A DNA stretch of 64,000 nucleotides from JALHMI01 sp964598535 (GCA_964598535.1 CAZRCI010000025.1:1-64000); one strand, 5' to 3'; numbered from the stretch's first letter, positions 1 through 8,405 are shown. Numbers and translations: made by a program. The notes: generated by a model from the letters alone, not told the origin.

Positions 1-818
1 CCGCCCGCCGCGCCAGCCAGGCTGCCGGCAGTCCTGGCGGCCCCCGCCGCACCAGCCACGCCCTCGATCGCCGCGGCCGCGGCGCGTACCTGCATGTATC
101 GCTGCCAGACCTCGGTCAGGTTGCGCACGATCCCGATGCCGCCCTTCGCTACGGCGTGGAACGCCTCGAAACGTACGATGACCTTGAGGATCTTCTCCGC
201 ATCGTCCTCGGCGACAGCCCCGAGGTACGTCAGTCCCCGCGCGACGTCGAGCGTGCTGCGGCCCACCTTGAGGAGCGAGTCTTCGAGCTTCTTGTTGCCA
301 GCCTCGATCGCTTTCGAGCTGCGCTCGATCGTCCTTTGTGCCTGCGTCTCCTGTTGTGCGAGCCATTCCGCCCGGGCCTTGGCGAGGGACTCGGCCAGCT
401 TCTGCGAGTCCTTCGCGAATTCAGCCTCGGCTTTTTTCTGCGCGGCCAGATCCTTGTCGAGCTGCTTGGCCAACGCAGCCCCCCACTTCAACTGCGATTC
501 CCACTTCTCTTTGTTGGCCTGCTCCTGCGCAGCTGCGATCTCCTCATCAGTCTCAATCATCTTACGGACATGCTCGCGAAACGCTCGCTCTTGATCTCCG
601 AGCGATTCTTTCTGCGACTTGGCCATGCGGGCCATGCTCGCTGCATGGGACTGCTCCGCCTCCCCGGTATCGACCGGCGGCATTTTGAATCGAGCACGAT
701 CGATCTTGTCCTGCGTCTTCTTCGCGTGCTCGTAGATCCGGTCGAAGACCTTATCCCAGCCATCGACCAGCTCGGTACCGAACCGGAAGTAGATCGCCTT
801 GTCGTCTTCCGCGACCAT
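1..818 (-). CDS. Tail tape measure protein, N-terminal part (cut by window edge)
   Basis: The reading frame is open from an ATG at 818 to the window edge, giving at least 272 residues with no stop. It begins MVAEDDKAIYFRF and then becomes a long charged alpha-helical, coiled-coil-rich stretch (many K, E, Q and A residues) that ends in an alanine- and glycine-rich hydrophobic part. The ATG overlaps the TGA of the upstream chaperone frame as TGATG. A long helical gene straight after the tail chaperone pair is the classic place for the tape measure protein, which sets tail length and helps DNA entry. The call rests on position and composition. Confidence 0.8.
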   Translation of the reverse strand, partial: MVAEDDKAIYFRFGTELVDGWDKVFDRIYEHAKKTQDKIDRARFKMPPVDTGEAEQSHAASMARMAKSQKESLGDQERAFREHVRKMIETDEEIAAAQEQANKEKWESQLKWGAALAKQLDKDLAAQKKAEAEFAKDSQKLAESLAKARAEWLAQQETQAQRTIERSSKAIEAGNKKLEDSLLKVGRSTLDVARGLTYLGAVAEDDAEKILKVIVRFEAFHAVAKGGIGIVRNLTEVWQRYMQVRAAAAAIEGVAGAAGAARTAGSLAGAAG

Positions 819-1240
819 CACAGCATCCTTGCCAGGGTCACCAGTTCACGCAGCCGCTCACGCTCCTTGCGAGCGGCGAGAATCCGCTCGCACTCCTGCA
901 CGACGCCGTCGATCACGGCCAGGTTGTACGCCAGCACGGCATCGCGCCGCTCGCGCGGCGTCAGGCACAGCCCCCCGGTCGCCTTCACCTGGCGATACAA
1001 AACCATCGACGCCAGGTTCTTCTCCGACAATACCCAGTCCCGCTCTCGCTCCGGGCCCTGTTTCGGACAGGTCTCGCAAGGCGGTGGCACAGACCGGATC
1101 ACATCCAATCGCGTGCCCTCCGCCCCCAGGAAAGTATCGCGCTCCCCCGTCTCGAAGTCATACGAATACTGCTGACACTGGGCGCAGGAAAATCGCGATA
1201 GGCCGGGGTGAAGCATGAGCAGCCGCACCCCGCAAATCAG
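818..1240 (-). CDS. Tail assembly chaperone, -1 frameshift extension (gpT-like)
   Basis: This frame has no convincing start of its own but is open across the end of the upstream chaperone gene. A -1 slip at the heptamer AAAAAAC would add about 140 residues, beginning LICGVRLLMLHPGLSRF. The protein has two CxxC pairs (CAQC near the start and CETC about 35 residues later), which suggests a small zinc-binding fold, then a helical tail rich in R and E. In lambda and many other siphophages the second chaperone is made only as a frameshifted fusion (G-GT). Independent initiation at a GTG at 1228 is possible, but no clear ribosome binding site is seen. Confidence 0.75.
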   Translation of the reverse strand: MICGVRLLMLHPGLSRFSCAQCQQYSYDFETGERDTFLGAEGTRLDVIRSVPPPCETCPKQGPERERDWVLSEKNLASMVLYRQVKATGGLCLTPRERRDAVLAYNLAVIDGVVQECERILAARKERERLRELVTLARML

Positions 1241-1671
1241 TTTTTTTCGTCCGCGGCCCCCGTGTCGGCCCGCGCGATCTGGTCAAGGTAGTCCCGGTCC
1301 TCGCTGCCGGTCGCTTCGGGCGTCGGGTCGTCAGGGTCGCTGGCCTCGACGCCGAGCACGATCCAGTACAGGCGATCGTAGAGGACAGGGGCCAGGTGCG
1401 CGAGCCAGAACGCATTGACCGTCGCTGGCTTGATGACGCCGTCGTCCGACACAAAAGTGGCGCTCCAGCAGACAAGCTTATCGAGCAGCAGCTTGATCGC
1501 GGCGGCGTTCGTCTTGTCCGGATCGCCCTGCTTGGCGACGGACAGCATGCGGTCACGCTCTGCAGGCAGGCAGGGACGATACTCGCCGGTCAGTTCGCCG
1601 TGCAGCCCCTTGCGGGCCTTGATCCGGAGTGGGCGAGTGTACCCGTCTCGGTAAACGGTGGGGTCAGTCAT
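1237..1671 (-). CDS. Tail assembly chaperone (gpG-like)
   Basis: This is a 144-residue protein between the tail tube and tape measure genes, the usual place of the chaperone that coats the tape measure during tail assembly. The start ATG at 1671 has an AGGA motif about 9 bases upstream; longer starts lack support. The C-terminus is acidic (SDPDDPTPEATGSEDRD) and ends DEKN at the slippery site, so some ribosomes should make a longer fusion with the next frame. No enzymatic motif is visible. The family was assigned from position and the frameshift, not from clear sequence similarity. Confidence 0.75.
   Translation of the reverse strand: MTDPTVYRDGYTRPLRIKARKGLHGELTGEYRPCLPAERDRMLSVAKQGDPDKTNAAAIKLLLDKLVCWSATFVSDDGVIKPATVNAFWLAHLAPVLYDRLYWIVLGVEASDPDDPTPEATGSEDRDYLDQIARADTGAADEKN
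1240..1246 (-). promoter_or_regulatory. Slippery heptamer for programmed -1 frameshift
   Basis: On the minus strand the last codons of the chaperone gene read GAA AAA AAC TGA, so the heptamer A AAA AAC sits in the exact X XXY YYZ phase, directly before the stop codon. A slip back by one base enters the open downstream frame. Position, phase and gene order match the conserved tail-gene frameshift of dsDNA phages. Confidence 0.8.
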
Positions 1672-1700
1672 GCGCTGCATCCTTTCCGAAATAAGTAAAA

Positions 1701-2579
1701 TCACGTGAGGTCGATCTGCGCCGCGAGGCTCGGTGTCGTACTGACGCGGCGGACAGTACCGCTGAGCGGGAGCAGGATTTCACCGCGACCGTTGAGTGTC
1801 GGTTTTTGCAGCGGAAGCTGCACCGCGCCGAGGGTAAAGGTGAGGACTTCGGTCCCATTCGTGTAAACCAGCGTGCCGCCCGTGAGCGCACCCACGCCCT
1901 TGTCGTACAGCGAGGACACTTCGGTACTCGTAAACGGCACGACGCAGGACAGCGTCACGAGGCAGTCCTGCTCGGGCAGGTCGGTACGCGTCTGACTGTT
2001 GAAATAGCGGTCGGCGACGAGCGAATTATCGATTGTCAGGACAACGTCATCGAACGGCCGGGCGCCGCCGACTAGGGTAAAGACGCCGTGATGGTGCATG
2101 AACGGCTGGCCGGTCGACAACGTGATCGCCGGGAACGCCGAGCTGGCCTCCGTCTTGCCCAGGAGTTCGATGGACAGGTTGAGCGGCCGTCCCTTGGCAC
2201 TCCGGAAGGTCGCCTTGTTCACCTTGCATCCTGAATACAGGTAGCTCGCGCCGACCTTCTTGACGTGGAAATAGAACTCAGGAACCGTCTGCCCGATGGC
2301 GTAGATGTACGGATCGGTGCCGCTCTCGGCGACTCCCAGGATGCGCGGCAGCCACTTGCGCAGGAAGGCCGTGTTCGGGTGCAGCGAGAATTCGCCGCCG
2401 ATGTCGTACAGCCCCTCGGACACGTTCTCGCTGATGTGCTCTCGGATCCCGCGCAGGCCGTCCGTCTCGACGTGCGTCGTCGTTTTCCCGACGGTATTGG
2501 TATTCCACTCGTAGGCTTCGTCGACCGGCGTAGTCGAGCCAGCGCCCAAAACCGACTGGTGGCCCATTGAAGGAGGCAT
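1701..2579 (-). CDS. Major tail (tube) protein
   Basis: This 292-residue protein is rich in beta-strand-type sequence, with repeated segments such as LSIELLGKTE and GTLVYTNGTEVLTFTLGAVQLPL. It lies just upstream of the chaperone pair, where siphophages encode the tail tube subunit. The ATG at 2579 follows AAAGGA by about 9 bases. It has no signal peptide. The call rests on gene order and the beta-rich composition typical of tube proteins; a different tail structural role is possible. Confidence 0.7.
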   Translation of the reverse strand: MPPSMGHQSVLGAGSTTPVDEAYEWNTNTVGKTTTHVETDGLRGIREHISENVSEGLYDIGGEFSLHPNTAFLRKWLPRILGVAESGTDPYIYAIGQTVPEFYFHVKKVGASYLYSGCKVNKATFRSAKGRPLNLSIELLGKTEASSAFPAITLSTGQPFMHHHGVFTLVGGARPFDDVVLTIDNSLVADRYFNSQTRTDLPEQDCLVTLSCVVPFTSTEVSSLYDKGVGALTGGTLVYTNGTEVLTFTLGAVQLPLQKPTLNGRGEILLPLSGTVRRVSTTPSLAAQIDLT

Positions 2580-2593
2580 GGAGGTATCCTTTC

Positions 2594-3652
2594 CTAGTGA
2601 CGGTTTGTCTTTCGAATCACGAATCGAAGCGTGAACGATCCGACGCGCAGGCCCTCACCCCACTTATTCCAGTCGACGATCGGGCCAGGTTCGACGAGAC
2701 AATCGTGGAACACCGCATCCGGCGAGCTAATCGCCAGATACCGGCTGACAAACTGATGGATGATGCGCTCGCGCCAGAACAGGAACCGGCCGCGGTCCAC
2801 ATTGACCTGCGCGGCTCCCGCCGTCTCCTCGATAATCGCGACGACGACTGGATAGCCGACGTCCTGGGAGTCGTTCATGGCCGGAGCAAACCGTTCGTTC
2901 GCGCCGGGAAAGATCAGCACCGCCGGCAATTTATAGGGCTTGTCTAGCGCCGTGCCGATGTCCTTGGCGATCGGTACCAGACGATCGAGCACGCTCGCGA
3001 TGCCGGGCAGCTGCTGTCCGTCGCAAAGGCCTACAATCTCCTGTCGCACCGCGCCCAGCAGCGCGTGGTGGGTCGACGACATGTCGATGTACTGGACGAC
3101 CAGCTTAGGCCGCTTTTCTGGATCCGCCGCTGCGCTGTACACCGCCTTGTAATTGTCAGCGCCAGGGACTTCGGGACCACTCCAGCGCAGGCCGACCGCG
3201 TCCTGGCCACTGTCGAGGCCGAGCTGGAGAGCGTCTCGCAGTCCGCCGAACACGACGTTTCCATTCGGAGAGCCAAGCTCGATCACCTCGCGACCGTACG
3301 GCAGTACGTCAGCGCCGGGCGTCTCCCAGGCATTCGCACCATCGTAGCTGAGCCAGGTCGCCGCTTCCGTGAAGTCCGTGCGCGCCAGAAGGTCGCAGTA
3401 AAAGGTAGGCGTCCCGAGGATCGCTCCACCAGCATGTGTGAGCGTCAGGCTAGCCGACACAACCAGGGCATTGGCTGGCACGCCCGTCAAGTCAAACCTG
3501 AACAGCGATCGATAGTATGCCCCAGGTCCCCCGAATCCGATCAGCGTGCCAGCCAGCAGGAACGACGTATCATAGGGCGCGTCGGATGCCCCACTCGTAA
3601 TGGAGCAATCGACGCTCTCCGCTTCGGCGGGCTGCAGGGTGAGCGTGTTCAT
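2594..3652 (-). CDS. DNRLRE-like domain fused to tail completion-type protein
   Basis: The 352-residue product appears to have two halves. Residues 1 to about 190 resemble a DNRLRE/carbohydrate-binding-type beta-sandwich: an early run (YRSLFRFDLTGVPANALV) is followed by strands and ends in KRPKLVVQYI. From the internal motif MSSTHHALLGAVRQEI onward the protein looks like a small tail-terminator or minor tail protein (GRFLFWRERIIHQF, VGSFTLRFVIRK). The join is a GAC codon just before that internal ATG, where a stop would be expected if these were two genes. The start ATG has GGAAG about 7 bases upstream. The domain calls are from memory of the families and are moderate. Confidence 0.55.
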   Translation of the reverse strand: MNTLTLQPAEAESVDCSITSGASDAPYDTSFLLAGTLIGFGGPGAYYRSLFRFDLTGVPANALVVSASLTLTHAGGAILGTPTFYCDLLARTDFTEAATWLSYDGANAWETPGADVLPYGREVIELGSPNGNVVFGGLRDALQLGLDSGQDAVGLRWSGPEVPGADNYKAVYSAAADPEKRPKLVVQYIDMSSTHHALLGAVRQEIVGLCDGQQLPGIASVLDRLVPIAKDIGTALDKPYKLPAVLIFPGANERFAPAMNDSQDVGYPVVVAIIEETAGAAQVNVDRGRFLFWRERIIHQFVSRYLAISSPDAVFHDCLVEPGPIVDWNKWGEGLRVGSFTLRFVIRKTNRH

Positions 3653-3656
3653 CGGT

Positions 3657-3998
3657 CTACTTCCAGCAGCGGATTTCGTCGTTCGCCAGGCTCGTCCCAG
3701 TGGCATAGATCCAGTCCACCTGGATCGGCAGTACGTCTCCAGCGCGTACGACTTCGTTGGCGTCGGTGCCGTCGACGCTCCGGAAGGCGATCGTGCCATC
3801 GGCGTGCGCGTGGATTCCGCGGGCCACGAAGGGGAGACCGACCGTGTCGCTCTTAGCTGGCACGAATACCCCCGTCGCCGGCCCCGTCAACTCGTAACCG
3901 CGCGTGCCGGGGTGGTTGTTCTGCGCGGCGCCGAGCAGCAGGCCGAGAACAACCGCAACCAGCGACAGAACTCCCGACCATTCCTTGATGCGCGCCAT
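3657..3998 (-). CDS. Membrane-anchored spike-base-like small protein
   Basis: This 113-residue protein has an N-terminal hydrophobic helix at about residues 8-26 (GVLSLVAVVLGLLLGAAQ) after a basic start, so it looks membrane-anchored or exported. The rest (FVARGIHAHADGTIAFRSVDG, then AGDVLPIQVDWIYATGTSL) matches the short beta domain seen in phage or gene-transfer-agent spike-base proteins: a glycine-rich IH.G.DG opening and a late ATGT segment. It lies 9 bases downstream of the large exported protein and 4 bases upstream of the next gene. A membrane helix on a tail-spike domain is unusual. Confidence 0.55.
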   Translation of the reverse strand: MARIKEWSGVLSLVAVVLGLLLGAAQNNHPGTRGYELTGPATGVFVPAKSDTVGLPFVARGIHAHADGTIAFRSVDGTDANEVVRAGDVLPIQVDWIYATGTSLANDEIRCWK

Positions 3999-4007
3999 GT
4001 CCTACTC

Positions 4008-5744
4008 CTACTTAAGAAGGCTCAGCCCGTTCTGGAGGCCGACCGAGATCCTAGGCCGGCTCCTGGCGGGGTTCAGGATTTTCAGGAGCTCGCTGGCCGC
4101 CAGCGATTTCCAGTTGCCAGCGGTCGCGGGCACGAACTTAGAAAGGGTCTCAAACGTTACCGAACCCGTGCCTTCCGGGATCACGTTGAGCCGGTGATAG
4201 ATTCGCCGTGAAGCGTTCGCGGAATAAAAGATGGTCGTTGTGAAATTCAGCTCTCTCCCTTCCGTAACAACGGTCAGTGCCAGGATGCCGGACGGTGAGT
4301 ATTGGGCTACGGCGATCACGCCAGAATCACAGGTGAAGTCCGTAGACGTCACAGAGCTGTCGTGAACGACCTCGCCGGCGAGATTGAATGCCACGAAATC
4401 CTGGTAGGTGCTGTCTCGGGAGGTGCGAAAGTAGAGCGGATTGACCGTCCGGGAATCTCCCTTTCGCGTGAGCACGGTGCTGACCCGGTGATAGTCCTTC
4501 CCGATCGTCGCCGTTTCCACCTGATCAAACGAGATCCCGAGCGTCGTGTGCCGCGTAACCCTAACCGAGGACTGCCCAACATACAGGTGCCCCGTCGAGT
4601 ACGTAGTCGGCGCTGCGCCGTCGATCGAGACCGTGGCGCCGTGCAGGGTTTCGTTGCGGTGAGGACCTCCGCACCAACCAGCCTCCCCGCCCAAATAGTC
4701 CGTGCTCACCCCGTCGTTGAACACGACGTTACCGCCCTCCTCGTTGTCTGACGGCGAAACCCCGGACACGCGCTGCGCGTTGTACCAGATGCAATAAGGC
4801 ATGCCAGCCTGGTCGCGAGAAAAATTCAGATGGCACCCGCCAACTCGGATCTCGCTGCTCCCAGCGATGGATCCCAGCGGCCACCGATTCAGCCATTCGG
4901 CTACCGCCGCGTCACCGGGGTAGTCTGAGTAGACACCCGCCGCGAGGAGCTTGCCAGGGAAGTGCTGGGCGTCCGAGGTCGCGCGATTCAAGAGGAACAT
5001 CCCAAAGGCCGCGTCCCCCGTCCCCGCCGCTCCAACCACGCGGCCGTAAACCCTGCGCCCGCGATCCACGCGCAGGTGACTGAGCCCGTCCGGAGTGACG
5101 TAGCCAACGAGCACGTGCCGGCTGGGGGCCATCTCAGCGAGTTCTTCCTCGGTGACCAGACGGACAATAGGAGTAGCCGTGGCATTCTTGATCCTCACAC
5201 GGCACACGGCGCCATTGGTCTTTCTGGGGATGCCCCCCGTCGACCCGCCGGGCACAAACGCCTGCGTCCCGATCGTCACCCCCTGGGCACCGGTGGCGTT
5301 GTCATTCGCCAAGTTGGTGTTATCAAAGATCGGCCTCGACGCCTCGGCCGAATCTAACTGGAATACCACGATGAACCACAGCCGCCGGGCTTGGTGAATT
5401 GTGTTGGCGTAGGACGTACTGTTATGGCGGATCGTCCTAGCGCTCGAGCCCTGTAGGGCTAAGTTACCGAACCCATCTGCGGCTAGCGAAAGACGCCGTT
5501 CGGTGCCGGGAGCTATGCTGGAAGCGAGAAACGCCACTCCGGGGAGCCCCGTTGCGACGGACCCCACGAGGTCGCCCGGCGCCGTGGCATTTCCGCCGTT
5601 CGACGCGTTCCCGACGAAATAACTCCCCGGCTCATCCGCGACGTTCGGCACGTAGTACAGCAAATGCTGGTGGTCGAGTGGATTGAACTGCGCCAGGGCG
5701 GCGGGAGCCGAGAAGGCGACGAGAAGAAAAACAATGCGCCGCAT
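4008..5744 (-). CDS. Large exported protein in tail region (fibre or adhesin-like)
   Basis: The product is 578 residues with a good Sec signal peptide at residues 1-18 (MRRIVFLLVAFSAPAALA, cleavage expected after ALA). The mature part is beta-rich. An N-terminal segment (RTIRHNSTSYANTIHQARRLWFIVVFQL) has the look of a LamG/concanavalin-like sandwich, and it ends with a second beta-rich half. The start overlaps the preceding stop as TAATG. It lies between tail-completion and tail-tube genes, where fibres or receptor-binding proteins can be found. A cleavable signal peptide is not expected on a virion protein assembled in the cytoplasm, so it may act at the host surface. The exact function is unknown. 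Confidence 0.6.
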   Translation of the reverse strand: MRRIVFLLVAFSAPAALAQFNPLDHQHLLYYVPNVADEPGSYFVGNASNGGNATAPGDLVGSVATGLPGVAFLASSIAPGTERRLSLAADGFGNLALQGSSARTIRHNSTSYANTIHQARRLWFIVVFQLDSAEASRPIFDNTNLANDNATGAQGVTIGTQAFVPGGSTGGIPRKTNGAVCRVRIKNATATPIVRLVTEEELAEMAPSRHVLVGYVTPDGLSHLRVDRGRRVYGRVVGAAGTGDAAFGMFLLNRATSDAQHFPGKLLAAGVYSDYPGDAAVAEWLNRWPLGSIAGSSEIRVGGCHLNFSRDQAGMPYCIWYNAQRVSGVSPSDNEEGGNVVFNDGVSTDYLGGEAGWCGGPHRNETLHGATVSIDGAAPTTYSTGHLYVGQSSVRVTRHTTLGISFDQVETATIGKDYHRVSTVLTRKGDSRTVNPLYFRTSRDSTYQDFVAFNLAGEVVHDSSVTSTDFTCDSGVIAVAQYSPSGILALTVVTEGRELNFTTTIFYSANASRRIYHRLNVIPEGTGSVTFETLSKFVPATAGNWKSLAASELLKILNPARSRPRISVGLQNGLSLLK

Positions 5745-6205
5745 TACAGCCCTCTCACGATCTCAGTGCGCACGAGCGTCCGGAGGATCCCCGAGGCCTC
5801 CTTGGCGACGAAGTCACCTAGCACGAAGTACGTTCGCGCAGGCAGGTTACCCGGTGGATAGCCCTCGTTCTGTGCTCGCGCATAGGGAATTACAGCTAGG
5901 TCGATCGCGATCGCTGCTTCGCGCACGTCGAGAATCTCGACGTGCCCAGGCCCTGCCGAGTTAGTAGCCGCCTCGTAGAGCTTACCGCTCAGTATCAGCA
6001 GCGGATGCGGCCCGTAGCGGCGCACGGTGGCCGGTGCGTGCGGAGGCCACGGGCCAAGATGGCTCCCCCCGTCCATGAAGTTCGCGCCGAAGCCATGCCG
6101 CGCAATCGGCATGATCTCCGCCCACGCCGGCGACAGGTCGCTCCTGGAGATCGCCTCCTTCACGCCCGCCATAATCGCGGGCAGGTCTTCCACGTGCCGG
6201 ACCAT
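5744..6205 (-). CDS. Phage virion morphogenesis / tail completion protein
   Basis: This 153-residue protein begins MVRHVEDLPAIMAGVKEAIS. The stretch GPWPPHAPATVRRYGPHPLLILSGKLYEAAT matches the conserved core of the virion morphogenesis (gpG/HK97 gp10-like) family, where a WxxxxxxT..R.G..PLL..TG.L segment recurs. The ATG at 6205 overlaps the upstream TGA as TGATG. It is placed in the head-tail connector block, after the adaptor genes and before the tail genes, which fits a neck or tail-completion role. Confidence 0.7.
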   Translation of the reverse strand: MVRHVEDLPAIMAGVKEAISRSDLSPAWAEIMPIARHGFGANFMDGGSHLGPWPPHAPATVRRYGPHPLLILSGKLYEAATNSAGPGHVEILDVREAAIAIDLAVIPYARAQNEGYPPGNLPARTYFVLGDFVAKEASGILRTLVRTEIVRGL

Positions 6206-6540
6206 CACGCCCCCTTTCTGGAGCAGGTGCAGCGCCACCGGGTGCCTAGCGTCACTTCGTTGCGCCGCTGAACGATCCACACCACGCCGTCCGTGTCGAC
6301 GATCTCGTCGAGCACCTGCGGCTTAGCGCCGCCGAGGGTTTCCGTCCACAGAATCCAGTTCAGGGTCTCAGCCGACAGCCCCACGCTCGCCGCCCACGCG
6401 AGTTCCGCGCCACTGAGTGGTCGCGGCTTGGCCTTGACGCCGGCGATCTCCGTTTGCAGCGGAAGCTGCGGGCGAAGCGTAACGTTCCGCACGTCGGGAA
6501 AACACCGCCAGTTGCCGGCCGGATGCGTGTAGGTGTTCAC
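6205..6540 (-). CDS. Head-tail connector protein (head closure type)
   Basis: This is a 111-residue protein between a small adaptor-like gene and the morphogenesis protein. It ends in a beta-type stretch (VLDEIVDTDGVVWIVQRRNEVTLGTRWRCTC), which resembles the closing strands of head-closure or stopper proteins, where a W.V......V.LG pattern is frequent. The start ATG at 6540 overlaps the previous gene by 4 bases (ATGA). The function is inferred from position and this pattern. Confidence 0.55.
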   Translation of the reverse strand: MNTYTHPAGNWRCFPDVRNVTLRPQLPLQTEIAGVKAKPRPLSGAELAWAASVGLSAETLNWILWTETLGGAKPQVLDEIVDTDGVVWIVQRRNEVTLGTRWRCTCSRKGA

Positions 6541-6758
6541 GTCACGCCTCGCTGCTCGATCTCCCAGGGATCCGCCACGGCGATCTGCTGATCGGCGAAA
6601 GCGATCTGCTCCAGCAGGTAACGCTTGTACCCCGTCCAGTCCATCGACTCGCCGTCAATGCTGTACGACAACAGCGAATTCGCCGGATCGGAGATCCGGA
6701 GATACTCCGCCTGGTGGTTCGCCTTGACCTGCCGCCAGAACTCGCCGTCGCCACCCAT
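6537..6758 (-). CDS. Small connector-region protein
   Basis: This 73-residue acidic, mostly helical protein starts MGGDGEFWRQVKANHQAEYL. The ATG at 6758 was preferred because a longer reading would run through the terminator hairpin at 6779-6809. No strong ribosome binding site is visible. The C-terminus (EQIAFADQQIAVADPWEIEQRG) is helical. It overlaps the next gene by 4 bases. It was not recognised as a known family; it may be an adaptor or head-tail joining protein. Confidence 0.5.
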   Translation of the reverse strand: MGGDGEFWRQVKANHQAEYLRISDPANSLLSYSIDGESMDWTGYKRYLLEQIAFADQQIAVADPWEIEQRGVT

Positions 6759-6778
6759 GCTACACCGCACCGGGAAAA

Positions 6779-6809
6779 GGCTCCGGCGCTCGCCGGGAGC
6801 GCCGGAGCC
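6779..6809 (-). terminator. Rho-independent terminator after capsid operon
   Basis: A perfect 13-bp inverted repeat (GGCTCCGGCGCTC and its complement) is separated by a 5-base loop. On the minus strand it is followed directly by TTTT (6775-6778). It sits after the capsid gene and its small follower, and probably limits transcription into the connector genes, as expected if capsid must be made in excess. Confidence 0.7.
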
Positions 6810-6829
6810 GAAGTTCCTGCACAAAAACG

Positions 6830-7063
6830 CTACTCGTCGTACACCGGCGAGGCGTCGTACGGATGGACCGTCGACGTGATGCCCATCGCCTGGGCATACA
6901 GTTCCCAGGCCTCGGCCCCGCTGCGCGGGATCTTCACGCCGGCCTTGCGCTGGCGCTCGGTCGGCACCAGCAGTTGCGGATTGCCGTCGAGCTGCACGTG
7001 CCAGCCCCTTGGCAGCGGTCGTTCCGCCCCGACCGGGGCGCTGCTCAATTCAGTCGTCGTCAT
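6830..7063 (-). CDS. Small hypothetical protein downstream of capsid
   Basis: This 77-residue protein lies 70 bases after the capsid gene and just before the terminator hairpin. It has a compact core (PRGWHVQLDGNPQLLVPTERQ) and a helical GAEAWELYAQAMGI segment, ending in acidic YDE. It has no signal peptide or membrane helix. Its position suggests a small head or head-tail protein made together with capsid. It was not recognised as a known family. Confidence 0.55.
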   Translation of the reverse strand: MTTTELSSAPVGAERPLPRGWHVQLDGNPQLLVPTERQRKAGVKIPRSGAEAWELYAQAMGITSTVHPYDASPVYDE

Positions 7064-7133
7064 GACGTTCGGTCTCCGAATGAACGGTCGTTAAAAAAGC
7101 GATTACACGGAGGCGACTAGGGCACGGGAGCGA

Positions 7134-8405
7134 CTAGAGCGCCTGCACGCGGGCGCGCGCGACGTAACGGGGGTCTTTGACGAAGGGCACGCCCATCTCG
7201 TCGCAGAACATGCTGAAAATCAATCGGCGGTCCTTGCTCTCGTAGCCTTCGCCGTTGATCTTCTCGACCGTGAAGGGGATGTTCTGGTTGTAGCCGAACG
7301 CCCGTTGGAAATCGCCGACGAACCAGAGGCCCGCCGCGTTGGCCTGGCTGTAGCCCAGGCCGTTGGCGGCACGCGCCCGCCGATAGGCGTAGGGATACGT
7401 CGGTGGCCCCACCAGGTTCAGGACGCCCTGCACGGGATTCGAGCCGAGGCCGATTTCTGCGCCCCCTCCGGTGTGCCGCTCGATCCCCGTGTAATTCAGG
7501 ATCCCCTTGGCGTTGAGGTGGTTCCGCGGCATCACGAGCACGTCTTTCGGAATCACCGTGATCGGTTCGCGATGTTCTTGATCCTCCATCTCGGCAAACA
7601 GTTGCAGCACTTCGTCGATGTCGCGCCAGTCGACCAGCGGGCGCTGGAGGTCGTTCACCCAGTTTCCCGCTTCGAGGTACGTGTTATAGGAGGTGCCGCC
7701 GTAGTTGTACGGATTCACGATCCCTAGAAACACGTCGAGCGTGCGATTCTCTCGCTTGAGCGCCAGGGATTCGGACGCCGCTTCGGCCTGCGTCATCACC
7801 TGCTTCGTCAAATCGAACAGCACGGCCTCGACCGTGACGTCGACCCCGTTCGCATAGTTGGTCGTCTCCGGAGTGACGCTATAGCGTTCCGAGAGCCCGA
7901 CGCGGGGGTGCCGATGACCAGGCTTGCGCTCTTCCGCCGAATCGGGGCCGGCGCCCGCGATGCCGAGGAACTTTTCCGACCGCTTGTTCGTCGGGATCGT
8001 CTCGGCGAGCTGCTCCGCGATGAACTCCGGACGCTGATAGACCTCCAGCATCTTCGCTTCGAGCAGGCCAGCGGCCACGCTGTTGAAGGCCGAGATGTTG
8101 GCGAACGTCGACGGCTCGACCGCCGCGGTGCCGGCGGCTTCGAGCACGTTAATCTCTTCGTGCGAGCGCAGCCCGCGCTTGAGCAGCCGCTCCGCCTCGA
8201 AGCCCATCGTTCCCACGGCGAGCGCCTGGAAGGACAGTGAATCGGGCTTGATCGCGGCGCTTTCGAGAACGTTCCGGCCCAGCATCGGGTCAAACCGGCG
8301 CTGGCCCGTTCCGGGATCTTCGAGCCCGAGGAGCTGGTACACCTTGTGGGTGAATCCGGCCGGCCCGAGCGAATCGTACATGTTCTTGATCGACACACCG
8401 TACAT
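7134..8405 (-). CDS. Major capsid protein
   Basis: This is a 423-residue protein, normal for an HK97-fold capsid subunit. It starts MYGVSIKNMYDSLGPAGFTH at 8405, with AAAGGA about 9 bases upstream; an extended start at 8474 would add an unlikely leader. The sequence has a helical N-terminal scaffold-like part with many E and A residues, then a central domain with the motifs DVLVMPRNHLNAKGI and GVLNLVGPPTYPY, and a C-terminal domain with FVGDFQRAFGYNQNIPFTV, reminiscent of the late E-loop/A-domain strands of capsid proteins. It lies between the decoration protein and a terminator, in the standard head order. Confidence 0.78.
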   Translation of the reverse strand: MYGVSIKNMYDSLGPAGFTHKVYQLLGLEDPGTGQRRFDPMLGRNVLESAAIKPDSLSFQALAVGTMGFEAERLLKRGLRSHEEINVLEAAGTAAVEPSTFANISAFNSVAAGLLEAKMLEVYQRPEFIAEQLAETIPTNKRSEKFLGIAGAGPDSAEERKPGHRHPRVGLSERYSVTPETTNYANGVDVTVEAVLFDLTKQVMTQAEAASESLALKRENRTLDVFLGIVNPYNYGGTSYNTYLEAGNWVNDLQRPLVDWRDIDEVLQLFAEMEDQEHREPITVIPKDVLVMPRNHLNAKGILNYTGIERHTGGGAEIGLGSNPVQGVLNLVGPPTYPYAYRRARAANGLGYSQANAAGLWFVGDFQRAFGYNQNIPFTVEKINGEGYESKDRRLIFSMFCDEMGVPFVKDPRYVARARVQAL

